Under the pieces are notes generated by a model. The model did not search any database, had not been told where the DNA came from, and saw nothing but the letters and a program-made list of their open reading frames with translations. Positions 52,542 to 60,806 of a DNA stretch of 64,000 nt are shown here, piece by piece. The stretch comes from Acinetobacter sp. TGL-Y2 (lineage in GTDB: Bacteria > Pseudomonadota > Gammaproteobacteria > Pseudomonadales > Moraxellaceae). The stretch is from assembly GCF_001612555.1 (NCBI RefSeq), contig NZ_CP015110.1:3319729-3383728 (forward strand), in the 5' to 3' direction. Each line of letters begins with the position of its first letter. Positions within the stretch are counted from its first letter, which is position 1. The position numbers and the translations under genes are program-made.

Positions 52542-52937
52542 ATGATGAATAATCCATGTTTAACTGTAAATTTTAAAACTAAAAAAGTATGTCTTGATGG
52601 CAAAGAAATTTCATTAGAAAATTTATCGAGTGGTAATTTTAATGCCGAATTTAATACAAATTCTAATGAATGGCATATCAAAAGTGATTTTACTTTTTAT
52701 AGTCATGTTGGAGATAGAATTATCATTAAATCGAATTTAAGTTTCGCAATCATTTTTTGGAGAGACGAAGGTCATCTTCTCGATGCAAGTATCATCAAAA
52801 AACTAAAATCTAAAAAATACGATTTGAATCTTAAAACTCACCATAATTCAAAAGTATCAATCTTGAATTCGGCTTGGGATGATGCATATTTTGATTTTGA
52901 TATCCGTTATAACTTAATTTCCCTCACTCTAAAATAA
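52542..52937 (+). CDS. Hypothetical protein
   Basis: A 131-aa protein I do not recognise. It is beta-rich in appearance (alternating hydrophobic and polar residues, many Asn, Ser, Lys), has no signal peptide or membrane helix, and is more AT-rich than its neighbours, which may point to acquisition. A weak purine stretch precedes the ATG at 52542. It ends one base before the convergent nucleotidyltransferase gene. It is complete, so probably expressed, but no function can be given. Confidence 0.6.
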   Translation: MMNNPCLTVNFKTKKVCLDGKEISLENLSSGNFNAEFNTNSNEWHIKSDFTFYSHVGDRIIIKSNLSFAIIFWRDEGHLLDASIIKKLKSKKYDLNLKTHHNSKVSILNSAWDDAYFDFDIRYNLISLTLK

Positions 52938-52938
52938 A

Positions 52939-53514
52939 TCACTCAACCCATTTCAACTTCGGCCATTTTTTCAAAAACCTTTTTGATGCTAGACGATCTG
53001 CAAAGACTCCACGTGAAACCAAAGCATCGTTCCAGCGTAGTTTTAGCTCGAATAAATCATCTAGACCAAATGGCGCAATCATGTCTAAATCGTTATTTTC
53101 CAAAAGACGAATCGCTACAGCCGTTGCAGTTTCAGGCCATAAAGAGAGTGCATGTTCAATTGACGTCAGCGGTGGAATAAAAGCCCCTGTATCTGTTTGG
53201 TACCACAAATGTACTTTTGCTTGATTGGTAATATCCCACTTGATATCTGGAAATGTCTTTTTCAGTTTTTGTTGAATGTGTTTTGCTACATGGCCTACAT
53301 CTTTTTCATCATAAAAAATCACATCAATTTCAGTCTGATCTAAAGAGAAGGATTGATCATGTAAATGCGCCCAAACTGTGTTACGAATGACGCCTGCAGC
53401 AAGATAGGCTTGGGGTGCAAATGTCTTCAGCATTTTTAAAATATCTATAATTTTTTCATTTTTTATTAAAAGATCTTTTAATTCAGAAGAATAAAGCTCT
53501 TCTATTTTTTCCAC
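52939..53514 (-). CDS. Nucleotidyltransferase-family protein (NTP_transf_6/YitT-like)
   Basis: A 191-aa protein of the family of uncharacterised nucleotidyltransferases. It has A-A-G-V-I-R-N-T-V-W near residue 38, a family hallmark, followed by T-E-I-D-V-I-F-Y-D (the two metal-binding Asp residues), and A-P-F-G-L-D-D-L-F near 150. The biological substrate is unknown for the whole family. It is monocistronic and convergent with the preceding hypothetical gene. Confidence 0.88.
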   Translation of the reverse strand: MEKIEELYSSELKDLLIKNEKIIDILKMLKTFAPQAYLAAGVIRNTVWAHLHDQSFSLDQTEIDVIFYDEKDVGHVAKHIQQKLKKTFPDIKWDITNQAKVHLWYQTDTGAFIPPLTSIEHALSLWPETATAVAIRLLENNDLDMIAPFGLDDLFELKLRWNDALVSRGVFADRLASKRFLKKWPKLKWVE

Positions 53515-53636
53515 GTTAAATTTTCTCGATTTTATGGTGATCTGTCATTGTAAATGAAAAAGAATATCGGACGAATCATGGAAGAGTTTATTTTTTAAGT
53601 TACAATCAACCGAAAAAATAAATACGCAGGTTTAAA

Positions 53637-54956
53637 ATGTCTTCTGTAGTTGTATCGACAGCAATTCGTGGTCGCTTCTTAGATATTCAGAATACGGTAG
53701 CCCAAGCGCGTGAAATTCACGACCAAGTGCGTTATATAGAAGATGGTTTACTCATCTGCCAAGCAGGTAAAATCCAGTGGTTTGGCACTTGGCAAGATGG
53801 TCAAAAACAGCTTCCTCAAGACATAGATATTCAGCACTATCCAGATCAACTCATTGTTCCTGGTTTTATTGATACCCATATTCATTTTCCACAAACAGAA
53901 ATGGTTGGGGCATACGGCGAACAACTTTTAGAGTGGCTCAACACCTATACCTTCCCAACAGAATTGCAATTTGCAGACAAAGCTTATGCAGACCAAATTG
54001 CGCATTTCTTTGTCAATGAACTGCTTAAAAACGGCACCACCACCGCATTGGTATTTTGCACGGTTCACCCGCAATCCGTAAATGCGTTGTTTGAAGCAGC
54101 AGAGCGTCATGACATGCGCTTGATCGCTGGTAAAGTCATGATGGATCGTCATGCACCAGAGGGTCTATGTGATACTGCGGACACGTCGTATACCGACTCA
54201 AAAGCATTGATTGAAAAATGGCATGGCAAAGGACGTAATCTTTATGCCATCACACCACGTTTTGCACCGACCTCCACACCAGAGCAACTCGAAAAAGCAG
54301 GTCAGCTCAAAGCTGAATATCCAGATGTCTATGTGCATACCCATTTAAGTGAAAACAAAAATGAAATCGCATGGGTCAAAGATTTATTCCCTGCGCAAAA
54401 CGGTTATTTGGATGTCTATCATCATTATGGTTTGACGGGTTCGCGTTCCGTTTTTGCACACTGCGTGCATTTAGAAGATGCGGAGTGGGATTGCATGCAT
54501 GCCACAGATTCTGCCATCGCCTTTTGCCCGACCTCCAACCTATTTTTAGGCAGTGGTTTATTTCCACTGCAAAAAACATGGGACAAACAAGTTAAAGTCG
54601 GTTTAGGCACAGATATTGGGGCAGGGACGTCATTTAATCAACTACAAACGGTAAGTGAAGCTTATAAAGTTCAGCAGCTACAGGGCAACAAGTTGTCTGC
54701 CTTTGAATCGCTGTATCATGCCACTTTAGGTGGGGCTAAAGCTTTGCATTTGGATGACAAGTTGGGCAACTTTAATGTCGGGAAGGAAGCTGATTTTGTG
54801 GTGCTGAATTTGAATGCAACCGCGCTACAGACACTGCGCCAACAACGTGCTAAAAACATAGAAGATGCCTTATTTGCGTTGTTCACCATGGGTGATGATC
54901 GCAACATTCAAGCAACCTATATTTTTGGACAAAAAGCCTATGACCAATCCGTCTGA
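53637..54956 (+). CDS. guaD: Guanine deaminase
   Basis: A 439-aa amidohydrolase converting guanine to xanthine. It carries P-G-F-I-D-T-H-I-H-F-P-Q near residue 76 (zinc ligands and guanine-pocket Gln), H-T-H-L-S-E-N near 236, A-H-C-V-H-L near 278, and G-L-G-T-D-I-G-A-G near 322. Length is normal for bacterial GuaD. hpt, another purine-salvage gene, is about 250 bp downstream, which fits a purine-salvage cluster. Confidence 0.95.
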   Translation: MSSVVVSTAIRGRFLDIQNTVAQAREIHDQVRYIEDGLLICQAGKIQWFGTWQDGQKQLPQDIDIQHYPDQLIVPGFIDTHIHFPQTEMVGAYGEQLLEWLNTYTFPTELQFADKAYADQIAHFFVNELLKNGTTTALVFCTVHPQSVNALFEAAERHDMRLIAGKVMMDRHAPEGLCDTADTSYTDSKALIEKWHGKGRNLYAITPRFAPTSTPEQLEKAGQLKAEYPDVYVHTHLSENKNEIAWVKDLFPAQNGYLDVYHHYGLTGSRSVFAHCVHLEDAEWDCMHATDSAIAFCPTSNLFLGSGLFPLQKTWDKQVKVGLGTDIGAGTSFNQLQTVSEAYKVQQLQGNKLSAFESLYHATLGGAKALHLDDKLGNFNVGKEADFVVLNLNATALQTLRQQRAKNIEDALFALFTMGDDRNIQATYIFGQKAYDQSV

Positions 54957-55068
54957 TTCAAAGCTTAATTCAAAGTCTGAATCAAAAAAAACCTCAACGA
55001 AAAAATATCTTTTGATCGGTGGGGTATTTGTCTTTTGTGCATTGCTTTTAAAACGTGATGCCCACTAG
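54940..55068 (+). CDS. Small single-helix membrane protein (42 aa)
   Basis: A short open frame overlapping the end of guaD by 17 bp. It encodes a polar Ser/Lys/Asn-rich N terminus and one hydrophobic helix (Y-L-L-I-G-G-V-F-V-F-C-A-L-L-L, residues 22-36) with a short basic tail. The overlap suggests translational coupling; no strong RBS is visible. Function is unknown and expression unproven. Confidence 0.5.
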   Translation: MTNPSDSKLNSKSESKKTSTKKYLLIGGVFVFCALLLKRDAH

Positions 55069-55203
55069 ATCAGCAATACTTACATATTCTATGAGTAAAA
55101 GTGATGCATCTCATTTAGATATGTTTTAAAATTACCGCATATTACAGGTGTTGCAAGTCAACGCCTTTTTTAATTTTTGAATTGTTGTTTTAGGTATCTA
55201 CCC

Positions 55204-55731
55204 ATGACCATTGAAATGAAGGTAATGATTTCTGCAGAAGAAATTCATGCAAAAGTTTTGGAGCTTGGTAAACAAATTGATGCTCACTATGCAAACAGTG
55301 ACAAGGAATTGGTGCTGATCGGCCTACTTCGTGGTTCTGTGATTTTTATGGCAGATCTTTGCCGCGCGATTGCGAAGCCCCATGAACTCGACTTCATGAC
55401 CGTTTCAAGTTATGCGGGTGGAACAACGTCTTCACGTGATGTAAAAATTCTAAAAGATCTTGACGGTGAAATCCGTGGTAAAGATGTTTTAGTGATTGAA
55501 GATATTATTGATTCGGGCAATACATTAAGTAAAGTTTTAGAAATTTTGGAAACTCGTCAACCGAACTCAATTCAACTGTGTACTTTGGTGAGTAAGCCTT
55601 CACGCCGTGAAATTGATCTTGATGTTCAATTTTTAGGTTTTGAAGTCGAAGATAAATTTATTGTGGGTTATGGTCTCGATTACGATCAAAAATATCGTCA
55701 CATTCCATTTATTGGTGAAATTGGACTATGA
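55204..55731 (+). CDS. hpt: Hypoxanthine phosphoribosyltransferase
   Basis: A 175-aa purine-salvage enzyme transferring phosphoribose to hypoxanthine (and guanine). The PRPP-binding motif V-L-V-I-E-D-I-I-D-S-G-N-T lies near residue 97, G-L-L-R-G-S near 38, and F-I-V-G-Y-G-L-D-Y near 156. The start is set at ATG 55204, giving the family length; an upstream in-frame start at 55177 is less likely. Confidence 0.95.
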   Translation: MTIEMKVMISAEEIHAKVLELGKQIDAHYANSDKELVLIGLLRGSVIFMADLCRAIAKPHELDFMTVSSYAGGTTSSRDVKILKDLDGEIRGKDVLVIEDIIDSGNTLSKVLEILETRQPNSIQLCTLVSKPSRREIDLDVQFLGFEVEDKFIVGYGLDYDQKYRHIPFIGEIGL

Positions 55732-55773
55732 AGGTTAAACCGTAATAGCCATCAACCATAATATCCAAACATC

Positions 55774-55798
55774 AAGCGACTTCGGTCGCTTTTTTTAA
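55774..55798 (+). terminator. hpt terminator
   Basis: Stem AAGCGAC / GTCGCTT closed by TTCG and followed by seven T. Confidence 0.92.
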
Positions 55799-55951
55799 CG
55801 TTGGATTTTCCTGTCCTCGACATCAGGAACAAAACATATACAATAAATAGCAAATGGCCTCTTTTTAAATTTAGCTTGATCGTCAATGCTTTAGTAAGCA
55901 TCTGACTTCTATTTCTAGATCTAAACCGAAAAGAACAACAAGGAGAATCAT

Positions 55952-56203
55952 ATGTTTTCATTGCTAGGCGCGATTGTGATTGGGTTCATTGCAGGTTTAA
56001 TTGCACGCGCGATTCACCCTGGAGACGATAAACTGGGTTTTATCATGACCACGGTACTGGGTATTGTCGGGGCTTTATTGGCGACTTACGGTGGACGTCT
56101 GCTGGGGCTTTATCCCGAAGGTTCCTCTGCGGGGTTCATTGCCTCTGTGATTGGTGCAATTGTCGTGTTGTTCATTTACAACATGATTGCGAAAAGAACC
56201 TAA
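55952..56203 (+). CDS. GlsB/YeaQ/YmgE-family membrane protein
   Basis: An 83-aa protein with three hydrophobic helices and the family motif G-L-I-A-R-A-I-H-P-G-D-D near residue 15, plus repeated G-x-x-G-A pairs. Members are small stress-associated (general stress or GlsB) inner-membrane proteins of unknown mechanism. The ATG at 55952 follows AAGGAGAA at good spacing. It is monocistronic with a terminator on each side. Confidence 0.93.
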   Translation: MFSLLGAIVIGFIAGLIARAIHPGDDKLGFIMTTVLGIVGALLATYGGRLLGLYPEGSSAGFIASVIGAIVVLFIYNMIAKRT

Positions 56204-56230
56204 TCTACATTACATAAAATATTGTTTTTC

Positions 56231-56268
56231 ATGACAACGCACCTTTGAAGGTGCGTTGTCATTTTTAA
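56231..56268 (+). terminator. Long perfect-stem terminator
   Basis: A 15-bp perfect inverted repeat (ATGACAACGCACCTT / AAGGTGCGTTGTCAT) followed by five T. Confidence 0.92.
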
Positions 56269-56330
56269 AGGAAGCTTTTCTAAAACTCAAATTAGGCTTG
56301 TAAAACCTTTGATTCATTCAATTAAAATAA

Positions 56331-57035
56331 TTATAGCCCCAATTCTTTCCAAATTTTTTCAATCTCTTGCGCAGGATAGGCACCCGTGACTTTAAAACCA
56401 TTTGAGAAAATAATCACAGGCGTGCCTTGTAAGCCGAGTTTTTTTCCTAGAGCAAGATTACGTTCAATCGGATTGGCACAGTCGCTAGTTCCAGTCGGTT
56501 GAATGGATTTCTGAATTAAGTTTTTCCAAGTAAATTCTTTATTGGCAGAACACCAGACTTTTTTTGCAGGGATGATGGACTGATTTTTAATGGGGTATAG
56601 AAAGGTATATACGGTCACGTCGTTGAGTTTGGCTAAATGACCTTCAAGAACCTTACAATATGGGCAATTTGGGTCAGAAAAGATCGCGAGTTGGCGCTTC
56701 CCATTCCCCCGTACAGATTTAATCGCATCATCAAGTGGCAACTGTTTAAAGTCGACTGAATTTTGATGAATCAAGAGACTTTGTGTCAGATTTTGCTGAT
56801 CTTTCAAACGAATCATTGAACCCAAAAATAGATGCTGGGCATCTTCATTCACATACACCACTTGCTTATCCAAAGTCCCGCTATATAGACCCTGCATTTC
56901 TGTGGCTTGTATATTGGTGATTTGAATATTGGGATAATTTGTCGCAAGCTTTGTTTTTACCGTCGCAACATTGGCAAAACTCAAGCTTGAGAAAAGTGCT
57001 GCACAGGCAATTGCGGCGATTTTTTTTGCAATCAT
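56331..57035 (-). CDS. dsbC: DsbC-family disulfide isomerase
   Basis: A 234-aa periplasmic thiol-disulfide isomerase with a signal peptide (cleavage near S-F-A-N-V), an N-terminal dimerisation domain (about 22-90) and a thioredoxin domain with active site C-P-Y-C (F-S-D-P-N-C-P-Y-C near residue 122) and cis-Pro loop L-Q-G-T-P-V-I-I. Additional cysteines W-C-S-A and D-C-A-N match the second disulfide of DsbC. It probably repairs wrongly paired disulfides with a DsbD-type reductant. Confidence 0.93.
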   Translation of the reverse strand: MIAKKIAAIACAALFSSLSFANVATVKTKLATNYPNIQITNIQATEMQGLYSGTLDKQVVYVNEDAQHLFLGSMIRLKDQQNLTQSLLIHQNSVDFKQLPLDDAIKSVRGNGKRQLAIFSDPNCPYCKVLEGHLAKLNDVTVYTFLYPIKNQSIIPAKKVWCSANKEFTWKNLIQKSIQPTGTSDCANPIERNLALGKKLGLQGTPVIIFSNGFKVTGAYPAQEIEKIWKELGL

Positions 57036-57124
57036 ATTGAGTTATACATTCATCTATTTGCTTTTATTCTAATCTTAAACGATGGGATATTCTTTAAATT
57101 ATCTTATCAGCTGTGTGTGACTTA

Positions 57125-57140
57125 TGTTTCACGTGAAACC
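57125..57140. other. parS: parS site (ParB-binding centromere sequence)
   Basis: TGTTTCACGTGAAACC matches the bacterial parS consensus TGTTTCACGTGAAACA at 15 of 16 positions. It lies in the spacer between dsbC and the MFS gene, about 6.5 kb from the DnaA boxes at the right edge, where parS sites are expected. Confidence 0.85.
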
Positions 57141-57288
57141 TTTAAATGACCAACCAGGTAGAGCTGGTTATTTTACTGGAAATGAATTGACCATTATTTT
57201 GATAGGTCTTACTCTTGATCACACAATGTTAAATTCTATCTTGCCCGAAACGCATAGAAAAAACTCACCCATATTAAATCAGAAATTT

Positions 57289-58482
57289 ATGAATCTATCC
57301 TTATGGCGACCTTTTATATTAGTTAGCCTCGCCTTATGTATTGGAACCATTGGAACAGCTTTAGCCAGCCCGCTTTACCCAATCTACCAAAAATTGTGGC
57401 AACTCATGCCCAGCGATATTACTTTAATTTTTGTGTCGTATATGTTCGGCTGCCTGACCACATTACTATTTTTAGGCAGAACCAGTAACACCATTGGCTA
57501 TATCAAAACCATGCAAGTGGGTTTGGTGTTTATCATTATCGGTTTGGTTTTTTCAATCTTCGCATCCAATGCACTTTGGCTATGCATCGGGCGTTTTATT
57601 ATTGGTATTGCCTCTGGTTTAATGACCACATCTGCATTATTGGGTTTAATTCAAACCGTTCCTGAAAGTCATAAGCATATTGCACCTCAGCTCAGTTCTA
57701 TAATCACTGCCATTGGTTTTGGTTTGGGTCCATTGATCGGGGGCTTAATTGCACAGTTTTCAGAAGCACCACTGGTGACCCCTTATATTCCCGTTGTGAT
57801 TGGATCGGTCTTTTGCTTGATCAGTCTTTTTTTTCTAAAAGCAGATCATTTCAAAGCGCAAGCCTTTAGTTTTGCACCTAAACTGTTACGCCCAGAGCAA
57901 AAGCATCACGCTCAGTTCTGGATTATTTGCTTAGCTGCTTTTTGTATTTTTGCTGCATTTAGTTTATTTGCATCTTTATCACCTTCATTTTTAAAAGATA
58001 TTTTACCTTGGCATGGACCATTGGTCAGTGGTATTGCCATCACCAGTATTTTATTTATCTCTGCAACGGTGCAGTATTTTTCACGCGCCATCAAACCGAC
58101 GAAAAGTCTGAGTTATGGCTTGATCATGGCTGTATTGAGCTTGGTCATGCTTGCACTGTGTATGTGGCTTAAAGTGAGTGTGCTGTTTTTGATCAGTGAT
58201 GTTTTGTTTGGTATTGGACATGGTTTGACATTACTTGGCGCTTTCGGTTTAATCCATAGCATGAGTACACCTGACAATCGTGCAGCGATCATGTCAACGT
58301 ATCTGTTTGTGGGTTATTTGGGTACGATCGTTCCGATTATTGCCGTGGGATATTTGGCAGATCATTTTGGTTTAAGTGTAGGCGTGCTCATCTTCTGTAT
58401 GTGCATGGGTTTGATGTTTGCAGTGCTTTGGATACGTCATACACAAATAATTCAATTGAACCTAAAAAATCAGCCTCATTAG
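57289..58482 (+). CDS. MFS transporter
   Basis: A 397-aa twelve-helix major-facilitator protein. It starts the first helix with F-I-L-V-S-L-A-L-C-I-G-T, has L-G-R-T-S-N (motif A region) after helix 2 and a G-x-x-x-G-P-x-x-G-G pattern in helix 5 (G-F-G-L-G-P-L-I-G-G), placing it among the multidrug/metabolite exporters. The frame is open upstream to an ATG at 57124, but that start would add 55 mostly polar residues and falls on the parS site; I favour ATG 57289, which gives the normal length. Substrate is not evident. Confidence 0.82.
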   Translation: MNLSLWRPFILVSLALCIGTIGTALASPLYPIYQKLWQLMPSDITLIFVSYMFGCLTTLLFLGRTSNTIGYIKTMQVGLVFIIIGLVFSIFASNALWLCIGRFIIGIASGLMTTSALLGLIQTVPESHKHIAPQLSSIITAIGFGLGPLIGGLIAQFSEAPLVTPYIPVVIGSVFCLISLFFLKADHFKAQAFSFAPKLLRPEQKHHAQFWIICLAAFCIFAAFSLFASLSPSFLKDILPWHGPLVSGIAITSILFISATVQYFSRAIKPTKSLSYGLIMAVLSLVMLALCMWLKVSVLFLISDVLFGIGHGLTLLGAFGLIHSMSTPDNRAAIMSTYLFVGYLGTIVPIIAVGYLADHFGLSVGVLIFCMCMGLMFAVLWIRHTQIIQLNLKNQPH

Positions 58483-58528
58483 GCTGATTTTTATATGTAC
58501 GTCATATCACTTTAAAATGAGTTTTAAA

Positions 58529-58891
58529 TTACTTTAAAAGTTCAATTTTAAGGACCTCTATATCAGTGGGCTTTTCGCGGTGCGTATCGACCTCACCATA
58601 AACTTTGACTTTCGTACCCGCCTTGAGCTGCTTCACTGTGGCTAAGTCTTCATCAATTTCGACAGGAATCGAGCCAGTATTGTCCTTTAACTCGAAATGA
58701 TCATCTTTGATATGGCGCACAATGGTGCCTGTCACACTCACCGGGGTCTCATCATTGGCTTTAATTGCGCCTGCAACAGTGCTCAGATTTTTGCTCGCTT
58801 CAGCAATAATGGTTTGATCAGACTTGCCAGCCCACACATTGGCCGTTAAACCCAAGAGCAGGGCAGTCAATAGAAACGGTGTTTTTTTCAT
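58529..58891 (-). CDS. Periplasmic OB-fold stress protein (YgiW/YdeI family)
   Basis: A 120-aa protein with a signal peptide (cleavage near N-V-W-A) and the bacterial OB-fold (BOF) domain: V-S-V-T-G-T-I-V-R, F-E-L-K-D-N-T-G-S-I-P-V-E-I-D and V-K-V-Y-G-E-V-D are typical. Members such as E. coli YgiW and YdeI are periplasmic proteins linked to stress tolerance. ATG 58891 follows AGAAG; longer in-frame starts at 58906 and 58903 add a few basic residues only. Confidence 0.88.
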   Translation of the reverse strand: MKKTPFLLTALLLGLTANVWAGKSDQTIIAEASKNLSTVAGAIKANDETPVSVTGTIVRHIKDDHFELKDNTGSIPVEIDEDLATVKQLKAGTKVKVYGEVDTHREKPTDIEVLKIELLK

Positions 58892-59360
58892 TTTTCTTCT
58901 CATCAAAAAGGAGACTGAACCATCTTATAAAGTATCTGCCGTTAAGTATATAAAACTTACCAAAGCATTACGCAAAGTCTAAAAAAGCTGACATATGGCA
59001 TTGTTCTATTAACTTCAAATGAAACTTAGTCGTCCTTAGTTTTTAAAAATACAATATCGTAGATAAACTGCATATCTTGCTCTGAAAAACTCTTACACAT
59101 TAAAACGCATTAACGTCTCAAGGCTCAATAATGATTTTAGAGATGATAGAATTATTTAGCGCCAATAAAAGCAAAAAAGTCCGCGATTAAACGGACTTTT
59201 TATAGCAAAACTTACAATGTTGAAAGTTTTAGAAGATAAACTTAGACCACTGATCCGAAATGGTGATCATTGTCTTAATATCACTATATAAAACAATTAA
59301 ATACTAAGCTATCACAATGAATTCTTAGGCTCTTTCCAAAAAGATTTACTATGAAAGGGG
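58892..59360. other. Gene-free region with an orphan terminator-like hairpin
   Basis: No coding frame is evident between the OB-fold gene and mnmE. At 59174-59201 a stem AAAAAGTCCG / CGGACTTTTT with an 8-base loop has T runs in both directions, and no gene ends next to it. It could end a small RNA transcribed rightward from about 58950-59100, or leftward from the mnmE side. Nothing else is recognisable. Confidence 0.5.
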
Positions 59361-60725
59361 CTACTTTCCGATACAAAACGATCCGAAAATTTCACCCAGC
59401 AAATCATCTGCACTAAAGTCACCGGTAATTTCACCCAGTACATTTTGAGCCAGTCTCAGTGACTCAGCCACCAACTCACCCGCTTGATAGACGGTAAGCT
59501 GCTCATGTGCTTCTGCCAAATATGCCTGAGTGCGCTTCATTGCGTCCAAATGGCGGGTTCTCGCAATAAAGGTATCCTCCTCGGGTTGAAAGCCTGCATG
59601 CGCTGTAATCGTATCTATCAGCGCATGAACGCCTGTTTCTTGCTTGGCAGACACCGTCACATGGCGAAAACCTTGAACATCACTGAGTTCTGCTGCTTGA
59701 TCCGTTAAATCACATTTATTGGCAATCAAGATTAAACGTTTAGCATCGATATGCTCTGCAAAGTAATTTTGCGCCAATTGTAGGGGGTCTTCGCCTTGGC
59801 TTAGGTCATACACCAAAAGCAACAGATCAGCATTTTCAATTTCTTTAATGGCGCGGCGAATACCTTCTTTTTCGACCACATCTCCTGTTTCACGTAAACC
59901 AGCAGTGTCGGTCAAGGTCATGGGAAGACCATTTAAACTGATTTTTTCATGCAATACATCACGTGTTGTCCCTGCAATATCCGTGACAATCGCACGGTCC
60001 ACACCAGCCAATGCATTGAGTAAACTGGATTTACCTGCATTGGGCTTACCTGCAATTACCACCTGTAAACCTTCACGTAAAAGCTGGCCTTGACGTGCAG
60101 ATTGTTGTACTGCGCCGACAGATTTTTGTACACCTTCAAGCAGTGCCAATATTTTTCCATCAGCCAAAAAGTCTATTTCCTCTTCTGGAAAATCAATTGC
60201 AGCTTCAACATGTAAACGTAAGTGAATCAATTGCTCTAAAACTGCATTTACTTTATTTGAAAATGCGCCCTGTAAAGAACGCACCGCAGAACGTGCAGCA
60301 GCTTGAGATGTGGCATCAATTAAGTCCGCAATGGCCTCGGCTTGTACCAAATCCATTTTGCCATTTTCAAAAGCACGCATGGAAAATTCACCGGCTTTTG
60401 CAGCTATGGCTCCGAGTTCAAACAAACGCGCCAGCAAGGCATTTTGAATCACAGGACCACCATGACCTTGTAGCTCAACCACATCTTCACCGGTAAATGA
60501 ATGCGGATTTGGGAAGCAAATAGCTAAGCCCTCATCCATGACTTCACCGAAAGCATCATAGAAATAACGAAATCCGGCATAACGCGGCTTGTCTAAAGGT
60601 TTTTGCGTTAATGCCTCAGCAATGGCATACGCCTTTGGACCAGACAGACGAATCACCCCGACGCCACCACGACCGGGCGGTGTTGCAATGGCAGCAATGG
60701 TGGTTTGAGTCAAAGGGGTGTGCAT
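59361..60725 (-). CDS. mnmE: tRNA modification GTPase MnmE
   Basis: A 454-aa GTPase that with MnmG adds the carboxymethylaminomethyl group to U34 of several tRNAs. It has an N-terminal tetrahydrofolate-binding domain (T-T-I-A-A-I-A-T-P-P-G-R-G-G-V near residue 8), a G domain with Walker A G-K-P-N-A-G-K-S-S near 222, D-T-A-G and N-K-C-D, and the C-terminal F-C-I-G-K with the catalytic Cys. It follows yidC, as in many gammaproteobacteria, and is separated from it by a terminator. Confidence 0.97.
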   Translation of the reverse strand: MHTPLTQTTIAAIATPPGRGGVGVIRLSGPKAYAIAEALTQKPLDKPRYAGFRYFYDAFGEVMDEGLAICFPNPHSFTGEDVVELQGHGGPVIQNALLARLFELGAIAAKAGEFSMRAFENGKMDLVQAEAIADLIDATSQAAARSAVRSLQGAFSNKVNAVLEQLIHLRLHVEAAIDFPEEEIDFLADGKILALLEGVQKSVGAVQQSARQGQLLREGLQVVIAGKPNAGKSSLLNALAGVDRAIVTDIAGTTRDVLHEKISLNGLPMTLTDTAGLRETGDVVEKEGIRRAIKEIENADLLLLVYDLSQGEDPLQLAQNYFAEHIDAKRLILIANKCDLTDQAAELSDVQGFRHVTVSAKQETGVHALIDTITAHAGFQPEEDTFIARTRHLDAMKRTQAYLAEAHEQLTVYQAGELVAESLRLAQNVLGEITGDFSADDLLGEIFGSFCIGK

Positions 60726-60746
60726 GAACGTATCTCAAATAAAGGC

Positions 60747-60785
60747 AAAAAAAATCCGCTTAAGGATATCACCTTAAGCGGATCG
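60747..60785 (-). terminator. Terminator between yidC and mnmE
   Basis: A perfect 12-bp stem (ATCCGCTTAAGG / CCTTAAGCGGAT) followed on the minus strand by eight T. It should end the rpmH-rnpA-yidD-yidC operon, so mnmE likely needs its own promoter or read-through. Confidence 0.93.
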
Positions 60786-60806
60786 ATTCAGCTACAACAA
60801 CACAGA

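Noticed and set aside
53007-53022. CTCCACGTGAAACC, a half-match to parS in the nucleotidyltransferase gene
   Set aside because: At least four mismatches, one arm only, within coding sequence.
57124-57288. Longer MFS start at ATG 57124
   Set aside because: It falls on the parS site, adds 55 unconserved polar residues and lacks a good ribosome binding site; the 397-aa form from 57289 has normal family length.
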